From contig CATNEN010000039.1 of assembly GCA_950097015.1 (NCBI GenBank), positions 5,034,001-5,098,000 of the forward strand: a stretch of 64,000 nt of DNA, given 5' to 3'. Below, piece after piece: positions 56,601 through 64,000 of the stretch (position 1 is the stretch's first letter; the number at the start of each line of letters is the position of its first letter). Position numbers and translations under genes: made by a program. This DNA is from Macrostomum hystrix. Lineage: Eukaryota; Platyhelminthes; Macrostomidae. The notes beneath the pieces are model-generated. The model saw only the letters and a program-made list of their open reading frames with translations, ran no database searches and was not told the DNA's origin.

Positions 56601-59007
56601 ACTTGCTAGTACTATGCTAAAGCTGTTATTTAGATTGAATGAACACCGAAAAACGCATTGTGTTGTTTACATTTGTTGCATCATTTATTCACGCGTTTAT
56701 TAGTTTCAGTGTTTATCAATTAATTTAAAAGCTTTAACTTTACAACATACGACAGGATTAAAATTCAATAACGCTGTGTTCGCAAAAGTTGCATACATAA
56801 ACGTTGAACATTAACATTTGTTCTTTAACATGCTTTTCAATAGTTAGTTTCTGTTATCGATTCAAATCAGTCATTGGAATAATTCAATAAGTTGTTTCCG
56901 CCGGTTGTCGTTTACGTTCACTACTTCGCCCTCCATGGGTATATCGATGCCCACCACCGGATGCAAAAGCTCTGCTGCCAAATTGTCGTCAACTTGTCCT
57001 TCAAGTTGAATGCAAAGATAGTGCAGAACAACACACGCCTTGACTATCTCAGCAGAGTAAACCGGACCTTGAACGCGCAGACCATTGAGACAGGGGAAGC
57101 GCAATTTTAGCAGTCCGATACTGCGCTCTACGACTGATCGCGTCTTCTTTTGAGCCCTGTTAAATGCGGCGGTTGCTGGAGGCAGATTGTCGCCTAGAAC
57201 AGGTGGTATTAACCAATCCAAGCAAGGGAAAATACTGTCACCGAGTATGACGGCTCCTGGGATTGGACGCCATTGCTCCATCTGGAAAAGTGTATACAGA
57301 CTGCTGTTGCGCAACACCCTTGCGTCGCTTACACTTCCCGGCCATGATGCGTTGCAAAAATAAAATTGATGATCTGGTCCGCTCAAAAGTAGCACATTCA
57401 ACGAGTGTTGACCTTTACGGTCCACGAACTGGTTTTCGTGAAGTCCAGGTTTCTTAATGGGAATAAGGGTCCCATCGATGAGTCCACAGACAGAAGGCAT
57501 TCCTGTGATGTTAAAGAACTTCTGCACAACGTTGTTGATGTCCGGCCAAGCAACGGTATGGTGAAAAAGCTCAGAGTTGATGGCAGTCCTTACGCGGCGC
57601 ACAACTTTTGTGACAGACGACTCGGAAGGCCCGTGCGCGTCTCGAAGTACGTGATAGAAGCCGTTACAGGCGTAGAAACGCAATGCGGTCAACGCTTGCT
57701 CCCTGGCACTCAATTGACCACTTCGAACGCTACCATACTCCAAGGTTGGGCGAATTTCTTCGAGCAGATGCTCGAACGTAGGTGGCAACATTCTAAAGCG
57801 CTGTCTAAAATCCCAGTCGTCGACGAAGTTCAAGCGCTCTCGAAATTCCCTTGGACGCGGCCCGGGTTCCTCTTCGAGCAAATTAAGGGCGTCGTATATA
57901 GGCAGCTCCATTTCTTAGCCACCTAAGTAGGATGCTAAGTTTTAACCGTGGAAATGTGGTTATTTTAGCAGCGCTGGTATGCTCCTGAAACCAACCGTTA
58001 CCAGCCCCCGAGAACACCCTACTTTGAGCCATAGACATAGACGTTCTAAATCAATACAAGCAGCCTCAGTTTTACCAGCCAATTCGTGAAACCACAGCTT
58101 ACCAGACTGCTAATAGTTAGCAGCTGCTAAAGTTCGCCATGAAACCAAACTTCAAGTAGCTGCGGTTATTTACCAGTTACCAGTTGCTCATGAAATTGGT
58201 CCCTGATCACACGCGCACACAGAAATTGTACAAAGGCACACACGCACAGGTGTGCCGTTAGTTTCCCATCGTCAGGCAGTGTACACTCTGAGGGCCTTGG
58301 AGGTTGGCCCTCAAGGCGTAAATTGCAAGACAAGCCCCCAAAGTCTTCTCTCCGCGGCTGCGCCCCAAATGAATGTGGCCTCGCCGCGGAATCGAGCTCA
58401 GGGACCATGGTGCGAGAGGCAAACGCGTTAGACGCTCTGCCACTCACCTCACGGATATGAGATTGTGTTTCTCAATTTAATGTGTAAAAGAGGACATTTC
58501 AAAAAGTGGACTTGCAATTCAACAGCACAACTCCTCAAACATCATCTTCATCATCAGATATTCCTAAATCCTAAACCCCAACTCCACGAAGGCCTTCGCT
58601 GGATGCACGCCCTGACACAGCCGCAGGGCCGCACAATGCGCATGGAGGCTGTCAGATTTAACGGCATGAGCTACTACTGCGAGTATAGCGGCTTCCTAGT
58701 GCAGGGACCAGACACTGGCTACGCCCTGAGCTACGGCAGCCTACTGGTCGGCCAGTCGAATGTCAGCCAGGATTCGCTCGACATTCACCGGGGCATGAGG
58801 TTCCAGACAACGGACGCCAACTGCAACGGCAATTGTTGCGCCAGAATGCGCGGCGGCACCGGCTGGTGGTTCAACAACTGCGAGAAATGCAACCCCAACG
58901 GCATCTACAATATCGACGGCGAGGTCTTAGGCAACAGCTACGTCAACTGGGACGCCGTTGCGGTGGCGAAATCTTTGAAAGAGATTCGACTGATGATTGA
59001 GCTGTGA
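51903..59007 (+). CDS. Secreted fibrinogen-related protein (FReD)
   Basis: Likely a secreted lectin-like or extracellular-matrix protein. Four exons, plus strand: 51903-51978, 52482-52694, 54448-54582 and 58592-59007. All three introns are phase 1 and the total is exactly 279 codons plus stop. Exon 1 is a signal peptide (MNLFLAFNLLLYLAS); an in-frame upstream ATG at 51819 is less suitable. Exon 2 is a cysteine-rich, PAN/apple-like module (CSKFVPLYRDRC, CIRQCWQNPLC). Exon 3 has FYVFQQRKSASIDFVRGWTD and GFGDESNFWTG, the start of the fibrinogen C-terminal domain. Exon 4 completes it, with GTGWWFNNCEKCNPNGIYN and VNWDAVAVAKSLKEIRLMIE. The exon 2 donor is GTCAGT, slightly unusual. Exon 4 uses acceptor cgaag without a strong pyrimidine tract. 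The Harbinger element lies in the third intron. Confidence 0.83.
52062..52285. repeat. 21-bp minisatellite, about 10 copies, in intron 1 of the FReD gene
   Basis: Unit gcgccactacctaccacggt plus g. The junction of units forms GTGGCGCCAC, a perfect 10-bp palindrome, and ccacggtgg is near-palindromic. Confidence 0.94.
52336..52440 (+). mobile_element. SINE-A fragment
   Basis: Contains ggctgcggagacaaggtttg and ggggcttgtcatgcag, like the family-A middle. It is diverged and lacks both ends. Confidence 0.5.
53398..53666. repeat. (ATCT)n microsatellite with regular CATC interruptions
   Basis: Tetranucleotide tract in FReD intron 2; interruptions catctatc recur at variable spacing, suggesting repeated slippage of an interrupted unit. 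Confidence 0.96.
54085..54380. repeat. 16-bp minisatellite (AGATGAGACAGGGGAG)
   Basis: About 17 degenerate units ending roughly 65 bp upstream of FReD exon 3. Open minus frames (LISPLSHLSPVS) are repeat artefacts. Confidence 0.93.
55004..55029 (+). repeat. Left terminal inverted repeat of the Harbinger element
   Basis: Starts GGACCGATTTCATGAGCAAC; pairs with 58177-58202. Confidence 0.93.
55230..55237 (+). promoter_or_regulatory. TATA box for the Myb-like gene
   Basis: TATATAAG 48 bp upstream of the ATG at 55285, inside the transposon, following a purine-rich run. Confidence 0.5.
55285..55935 (+). CDS. Harbinger Myb/SANT-like DNA-binding protein, frameshifted at its C-terminus
   Basis: Partner protein of Harbinger transposases, which helps nuclear import of the transposase and binds the element ends. 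Frame of 216 codons. The Myb/SANT-like region is about residues 5-75: KLIFLSLMRDKKAVLFGSF, KKRHAWEEIRTTM and YLRDRMWKNIRMATIKKRDT, a trihelix with the usual tryptophans, followed by a glycine-rich linker. Near 55840 the expected C-terminal coiled coil (KLRLEIRKLELEQQD) lies in another frame of the same strand and stops at about 55913, so one base appears gained or lost just before it. The annotated frame instead runs to 55935. It could be a sequencing error or a real lesion. Confidence 0.8.
   Translation: MSMPEQKLIFLSLMRDKKAVLFGSFADNAEAKSKKRHAWEEIRTTMEANGLCKPVAYLRDRMWKNIRMATIKKRDTSRQTGAGGGTLAKETDVDRMVLELIGKESSSVCGLDVEESVPCIRPDAASDASVHIDNLNRTMPSSSAEKPSMARPSMLALLSNEAGEAPSTPRRRKPEKMTEKEELVLEFRLKSCAWKSENLNSSSKMIYHAKAVIFHS
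55936..56870. other. Noncoding middle of the Harbinger element
   Basis: Between the two convergent genes. It holds a run of short CCCC-rich repeats (cttccccac) at 55940-56110 and a gatcattgtcaactgggg triplet near 56465-56515. No gene supported. Confidence 0.5.
56871..57911 (-). CDS. PIF/Harbinger transposase (HARBI1-like)
   Basis: DDE nuclease that cuts and pastes the element. Uninterrupted 346 codons from ATG to stop. The N-terminal helical region has RFRMLPPTFEHLLEEIRP and GQLSAREQALTALRFYA. The catalytic triad is visible: D146 in VCGLIDGTLIPIKKP, D196 in ASWPGSVSDARV, and E262 in SVVERSIGLLKLRFP. The conserved GDSIFPCLDWLIPP precedes the last. Length and motif spacing are those of active family members. 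It differs from the domesticated vertebrate HARBI1 in lying between intact terminal repeats. Confidence 0.95.
   Translation of the reverse strand: MELPIYDALNLLEEEPGPRPREFRERLNFVDDWDFRQRFRMLPPTFEHLLEEIRPTLEYGSVRSGQLSAREQALTALRFYACNGFYHVLRDAHGPSESSVTKVVRRVRTAINSELFHHTVAWPDINNVVQKFFNITGMPSVCGLIDGTLIPIKKPGLHENQFVDRKGQHSLNVLLLSGPDHQFYFCNASWPGSVSDARVLRNSSLYTLFQMEQWRPIPGAVILGDSIFPCLDWLIPPVLGDNLPPATAAFNRAQKKTRSVVERSIGLLKLRFPCLNGLRVQGPVYSAEIVKACVVLHYLCIQLEGQVDDNLAAELLHPVVGIDIPMEGEVVNVNDNRRKQLIELFQ
58177..58202 (-). repeat. Right terminal inverted repeat of the Harbinger element
   Basis: On the minus strand starts GGACCAATTTCATGAGCAAC; one mismatch to the left end over about 26 bp. Confidence 0.93.
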
Positions 59008-59182
59008 AACAGTGGACGCATTGAGACAGCCAAAACTCGTCTGAAATGTGGGGAGATTTTTGGAAACTCGAAAAGGAAAAAATCCCATTTTTGAGTTAGT
59101 CAAAGCAGAAAAACTTTTTTCAGGATATTGTAATTTTCAGTTTGAGGATTTTTTTCAGCGTTTGGATACTTTTCGAAGGTTT

Positions 59183-59345
59183 TTTAGTTCCAGTGGCAGA
59201 CGGTCTATTGTGTTTGCCCCTAGCACCAAGGTCCCTGAGTATGATTCCGCGGCGAAGCCAGAATTATAGGACGCAGCCGCGGAGAGAAGGCTTGGGGGCG
59301 TGTGCCTTATATGTGCCGTATACACACCTGTGTGCGCGTGTGCCT
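59183..59345 (+). mobile_element. SINE-A, 5' part, facing a second copy
   Basis: Head cagtggcagacggtctattg and ccctgagtatgattccgcgg, body gacgcagccgcggagagaag, ending at acacacctgtgtgcgcgtgt. Confidence 0.75.
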
Positions 59346-59352
59346 TGGAACG

Positions 59353-59715
59353 GTATTATTATAATTGTTGGAGGGCAGTGGGCAATGGCACATCATTTGG
59401 GTGACACTAGACCCGCAGCCAGCGAGTAGGCAATTCTGCCCATTTACGTGATTCCTGAGCACACACGCACACAGATACTGTACGCAGGCACACACTCACA
59501 CAGGTGTGTACATCTGCCCTGACTTTCTCATCGTCAGGCAGTGTACACTTCACTGTGCCTTGGAGGTTGGCCCTTAAGGGCCTAAATTGCACGACAAGTC
59601 CCGAATGCCGTGTCTCCGCGGCTGCGCCCCAAATGAATGTGGCCTCGCCGTGGAATCGAACTTAAGGACCGTGGTGCAAGAGGCAACCGCGTTAACCGCT
59701 CTGCCACCCCCTTCG
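59353..59715 (-). mobile_element. SINE-A, full length, inverted relative to the previous copy
   Basis: From ataattgttggagggcagtg through cctgactttctcatcgtcag to the head gcgttaaccgctctgccacc. A further forward fragment (gctcaggagtcagcgaaatg) follows at about 59725-59770. The neighbouring copies can form a long hairpin. Confidence 0.87.
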
Positions 59716-59914
59716 TACGGTATCTGTGTGCTTGTGTGCTCAGGAGTCAGCGAAATGGGCAGAAACGCCTCCACTATCTAAAAGAATTCTTTTCGATTAA
59801 CAATAGAAGGCCCAATGGTGTATTTCCAATAAATTCCCAATAAATCAACGATTTTCGTTGGAAAGTCTGGCGGCTAGCGAACCACAAATATAGGCATATT
59901 CGCGCTGAAGCAAA

Positions 59915-61022
59915 CATGTGATTCGAGCTGAATTAAACTGTGATTGGAGCTGAATTAACCTGTGATTCGAGCTAAATTAACTTGTGATTCGAGCTGAATT
60001 AACCTGTGATTCGAGCTGAATTAACCTGTGATTCGAGCTGAATTAACCTGTGATTCGAGCTGAGTTAACCTGTGATTCGAGCTGATGCAACCTGTGATTC
60101 GAGCTGATGCAACCTGTGATTCGAGCTGATGCAACCTGTGATTCGAGCTGATGCAACCTGTGATTCGAGCTGAATTAACCTGTGATTCGAGCTGAATTAA
60201 CCTGTGATTCGAGCTAAATTAACCTGAGATTTGAGCTGAATTAACCTGTGATTCGAGCTGAATTAACCTGTGATTCGAGCTGAATTAACCTGTGATTCGA
60301 GCTGAGTTAACCTGTGATTCGAGCTGATGCAACCTGTGATTCGAGCTGAATTAACCTGTGATTCGAGCTGAATTAACCTGTGATTCGAGCTGAGTTAACC
60401 TGTGATTCGAGCTGAATTAACCTGTGATTCGAGCTGAGTTAACCTGTGATTCGAGCTGATGCAACCTGTGATTCGAGCTGAATTAACCTGTGATTCGAGC
60501 TGAATTAACCTGTGATTCGAGCTGAGTTAACCTGTGATTCGAGCTGATGCAACCTGTGATTCGAGCTGAATTAACCTGTGATTCGAGCTGAATTAACCTG
60601 TGATTCGAGCTGAGTTAACCTGTGATTCGAGCTGATGCAACCTGTGATTCGAGCTGAGTTAACCTGTGATTCGAGCTGATGCAACCTGTGATTCGAGCTG
60701 ATGCAACCTGTGATTCGAGCTGAGTTAACCTGTGATTCGAGCTGATGCAACCTGTGATTCGAGCTGAGTTAACCTGTGATTCGAGCTGATGCAACCTGTG
60801 ATTCGAGCTGATGCAACCTGTGATTCGAGCTGATGCAACCTGTGATTCGAGCTGATTTAACCTGTGATTCGAGCTGATTTAACCTGTGATTCGAGCTGAA
60901 TTAACCTGTGATTCGAGCTGAATTAACCTGTGATTCGAGCTGAATTAACCTGTGATTCGAGCTGAATTAACCTGTGATTCGAGCTGAATTAACCTGTGAT
61001 TCGAGCTGATGCAACCTTTGAT
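59915..61022. repeat. 22-bp minisatellite, about 50 copies, with three unit types
   Basis: Unit cctgtgattcgagctgaatt plus aa. The last seven bases are gaattaa, gagttaa or gatgcaa, and these types alternate in recognisable larger blocks. Confidence 0.96.
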
Positions 61023-61538
61023 ATGAGCTATAAAAAACGGAGAACAGAAAGTGAATATACTACTTGCAGTTTTTCTTCTGATGAGCCTGAACGATTAAAT
61101 ACCTAAAGCGGAAAATTTTACACATATTTCCTGCCCCGTTTGGGTGCGCATGAAGTTACTCAATTCGAAGCCAATGTACAGGAGAGACACGAAATTGAGA
61201 ATAAAAGGTGAACGCCTGTGAACTTTAAGAACATTAGCTGATTGGCTACCATAGACAACGCGGTTTTGTTCGAATTGTTTTTTACATGAACTGTTAGCAC
61301 AATGTAACAAACAACACAAATGACATTGATGTGATTGAGAAACTACTTTGATTGCATTTAAGTACATAAAAGAATTATGCAAATTATGCAAAAAACAGCA
61401 GCTAAAAGCGAGTAGCAAATTAACAAACTAGAGCTGTTGTTCATTGGTAGGCAAAATACATTGCCAAATTTCGACCCAACAAATAATTTAGGCATGGAAC
61501 ACTGTTTAATTTCTTAATTATTTTTAGGAGTATTTGGA
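61023..61538. other. Spacer between two arrays
   Basis: AT-rich. The 107-codon minus frame at 61095-61418 has no recognisable domain. No gene supported. Confidence 0.4.
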
Positions 61539-61539
61539 T

Positions 61540-63445
61540 ATGGGGGAATCCCAGATTTTATATTGAGCATTTGGGAATAGGGTAATCCCAGATTCTAAAA
61601 TGTGTAATTGGGGATAGGGGAATCCTAGATTCTATAATGTGTATTTGGGGATAGGGGAATCCCAGATCCTATAATGTGTATTTGGAGATAGGGAATCCCA
61701 GATTTTATATTGAGCATTTGGGAATAGGGTAATCCCAGATTCTATAATGTGTATTTGGGGACAGGGTAATCCCAGATTCTATAATGTGTATTTGGGGATA
61801 GGGGAATCCTAGATTCTATAATGTGTATTTGGGGATAGGGTAATCCCAGATCCAATAATGTGTATTTGCAGATAGGGGAATCCCAGATTTTATATTGAGC
61901 ATTTGGGAATAGGGTAATCCCAGATTCTATAATGTGTATTTGGGGATAGGGTAATCCCAGATTCTATAATGTGTATTTGGGGATAGGGGAATCCCAGATT
62001 TTATATTGAGCATTTGGGAATAGGGTAATCTCAGATTCTATAATGTGTATTTGGGGATAGGGTAATCCCAGATTCTATAATGTGTATTTGGAGATAGGGG
62101 AATCCCAGATCCAATAATGTGTATTTGCAGATAGGGGAATCCCAGATTTTATATTGAGCATTTGGGAATAGGGTAATCCCAGATTCTATAATGTGTATTT
62201 GGGGATAGGGTAATCCCAGATTCTATAATGTGTATTTGGGGATAGGGGAATCCCAGATTCTATAATGTGTATTTGGGGATAGGGTAATCTCAGATTCTAT
62301 AATGTGTATTTGGGGATAGGGTAATCCCAGATTCTGTAATGTGTATTTGGGGATAGGGTAATCCCAGATTCTATAATGTGTATTTGGAGATAGGGTAATC
62401 CCAGATCCAATAATGTGTATTTGCAGATAGGGGAATCCCAGATTTTATATTGAGCATTTGGGAATAGGGTAATCCCAGATTCTATAATGTGTATTTGGGG
62501 ATAGGGTAATCCCAGATTCTATAATGTGTATTTGGGGATAGGGGAATCCCAGATTCTATAATGTGTATTTGGGGATAGGGTAATCTCAGATTCTATAATG
62601 TGTATTTGGGGATAGGGTAATCCCAGATTCTGTAATGTGTATTTGGGGATAGAGGAATCCTAGATTCTATAATGTGTATTTTGGGATAGGGGAATCCCAG
62701 ATCCAATAATGTGTATTTGCAGATAGGGGAATCCCAGATTTTATATTGAGCATTTGGGAATAGGGTAATCCCAGATTCTATAATGTGTATTTGGGGATAG
62801 GGTAATCCCAGATTCTATAATGTGTATTTGGGGATAGGGGAATCCCAGATTTTATATTGAGCATTTGGGAATAGGGTAATCTCAGATTCTATAATGTGTA
62901 TTTGGGGATAGGGTAATCCCAGATTCTATAATGTGTATTTGGAGATAGGGGAATCCCAGATTTTATATTGAGCATTTGGGAATAGGGTAATCTCAGATTC
63001 TATAATGTGTATTTGGGGATAGGGTAATCCCAGATTCTATAATGTGTATTTGGGGATAGGGAAATCCCAGATTCTATAATGTGTATTTGGGGATAGGGTA
63101 ATCCCAGATTCTATAATGTGTATTTGGGGACAGGGTAATCCCAGATTCTAAAATGTGTAATTGGGGATAGGGGAATCCTAGATTCTATAAGTGTATTTGG
63201 GGATAGGGGAATCCCAGATACTAAAATGTGTAATTGGGGATAGGGGAATCCTAGATTCTATAATGTGTATTTGGGGATAGGGGAATCCTAGATTCTATAA
63301 TGTGTATTTGGGGACAGGGTAATCCCAGATTCTAAAATGTGTAATTGGGGATAGGGGAATCCTAGATTCTATAATGAGCATCTGGGGATAGGGGAATCCC
63401 AGATTCTATAATGAGCATTCGGGGATAGCGGAATCCAGGATTCAG
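61540..63445. repeat. 37-bp minisatellite, about 51 copies, with higher-order repeats
   Basis: Unit ataatgtgtatttggggata plus ggggaatcccagattct. A distinct unit type with ttttatattgagcatttggg recurs at irregular multiples (near 61555, 61690, 61887, 61997, 62140, 62445, 62730, 62850 and 62960), and blocks of several units around it are nearly identical. Confidence 0.96.
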
Positions 63446-63563
63446 GATTCCCATTTCTGTTAAAGATTTAAAGATAAGCGATTACACGACCGTCCGAGAT
63501 TCGGATTAAGAATCGAGGCAGGGGATAACGCAAAAATGGTAAACTCAGCTCGGCAGAGGGCAT

Positions 63564-64000
63564 TTAATCGTCCGAAGAAGAGTCGCTGATAACGCAAACC
63601 TCGTCCGGCTCAGCCGCGCCAATTTCGCCTCCGTCATGGTCACCGCCGTTGCCATCGGCGTCGCCTTCGTCGCGACGGCTTTCAGCGTTTGCCCCGCCCT
63701 GCTCCAGTTCGTAGAACTGCTGGCCGATGGCCTCGCAAGAGTAGCGCACGTGCTCATTCAGGGCCAGCAGTGATTCGAACAGCAGGCAGCACTCCGGGCA
63801 CTCGAAGGCCCGACCTGGCCAGCTGGCGGCCACCCCGGCACTGCCGGCCACAGCCTCGCAGCACAGCCGGTAGTGGCCGAGCATGCCTTCTCGATCGGCT
63901 ACGCGGAGTCGGCAACGGCAGAACTGGCACTCGAAGGTGTAGCCAAGTCCGCTGACAGCTTCGCTGTCAATCACCGAGTCGTCGTTGATGTCCTGATCGC
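63564..64000 (-). CDS. C-terminal exon of a zinc-finger protein (truncated by the window edge)
   Basis: The frame is open from the right edge to a stop at 63564, about 145 codons, beginning inside the protein (DINDDSVIDSEAVSG). Two zinc-finger-like motifs are seen: CQFCRCRLRVADREGMLGHY with a following C (C-x2-C-x14-H-x3-C), and CPECCLLFESLLALNEHVRY then SC (C-x2-C-x12-H-x4-C). A glycine- and aspartate-rich linker follows. The last residues are PDEVCVISDSSSDD, a hydrophobic core followed by acidic and serine residues, as in a SUMO-interacting motif. I do not recognise the protein; a ubiquitin/SUMO-pathway or nuclear RNA/DNA-binding role is possible. GC-rich and clearly coding. No acceptor was seen within the window. 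Confidence 0.7.
   Translation of the reverse strand, partial: DQDINDDSVIDSEAVSGLGYTFECQFCRCRLRVADREGMLGHYRLCCEAVAGSAGVAASWPGRAFECPECCLLFESLLALNEHVRYSCEAIGQQFYELEQGGANAESRRDEGDADGNGGDHDGGEIGAAEPDEVCVISDSSSDD

Larger units (their letters stand above)
55004..58202. mobile_element. PIF/Harbinger DNA transposon, about 3.2 kb, nearly intact
   Basis: Terminal inverted repeats of about 26 bp with one mismatch: GGACCRATTTCATGAGCAAC, left 55004-55029 and right 58177-58202. A 3-bp target duplication CTG flanks it at 55001-55003 and 58203-58205, as expected of this superfamily. It carries the two standard genes in convergent orientation: a Myb/SANT-like DNA-binding protein (plus) and a DDE transposase (minus). 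Subterminal DNA is rich in short CTGGTAA repeats in both orientations. Intact transposase and well-matched ends suggest recent mobility. Confidence 0.93.
54930..58446 (-). mobile_element. SINE-A copy interrupted by the Harbinger element
   Basis: The left part (about 54930-55003) reads ctgcgggaaatagcac and catttcgctgactcctg. The right part (58203-58446) continues ctgatcacacgcgcacacag to the family head gcgttagacgctctgccact. In undisturbed copies the two parts are contiguous, so the SINE was there first. Confidence 0.88.

Overview
The window is eukaryotic nuclear DNA, almost certainly from an invertebrate animal. Coding exons are GC-rich and interrupted by GT-AG introns with consistent phases. 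The recognisable genes are metazoan: KANK, SUGP1, mitochondrial ribosomal protein L10, a DEG/ENaC channel, CFAP77 and a fibrinogen-domain protein. Two tRNA-derived SINE families and a PIF/Harbinger transposon lie between and inside them. By my estimate roughly a quarter of the sequence is minisatellite. A spiralian such as a free-living flatworm (Macrostomum-like) would fit, but that is a guess; no diagnostic sequence is present.

Layout. 1-1.1 kb: 27-bp minisatellite. 1.7-13.4 kb (minus): a KANK gene with an N-terminal KN motif, proline-rich and coiled-coil regions and C-terminal ankyrin repeats; its last exons appear to add a transmembrane tail. 16.3-18.7 kb (minus): MRPL10. 21.0-24.5 kb (minus): complete six-exon SUGP1, a G-patch splicing factor, with a 57-bp minisatellite just past its stop and a 33-bp array in an intron. 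27.3-28.0 kb (minus): unidentified tail-anchored protein. 29.05-29.73 kb (plus): possible two-exon small gene between two oppositely oriented copies of the same minisatellite. 30.9-32.6 kb: 24-bp array resembling a Gly/Tyr-rich coding repeat in which a stop codon occurs in nearly every unit. 35.7-37.9 kb (plus): intronless DEG/ENaC channel. 38.3-47.6 kb: almost pure tandem arrays. 47.7-49.8 kb (minus): CFAP77. 51.9-59.0 kb (plus): four-exon secreted fibrinogen-related gene, whose third intron holds a SINE split by an almost intact 3.2-kb Harbinger element. 59.9-63.4 kb: two large arrays. 63.6-64.0 kb (minus): C-terminus of a zinc-finger protein ending in a SUMO-interaction-like motif.

The genes are unrelated in function (adhesion scaffold, mitochondrial translation, splicing, ion channel, axonemal B-tubule protein, secreted lectin-like protein), so there is no operon or pathway. 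The distinctive feature is the tandem-repeat load, which sits mainly in introns and immediate gene flanks. No rRNA, functional tRNA, CRISPR or prokaryotic feature was seen. Exon boundaries were derived by hand from splice consensus plus reading-frame continuity.
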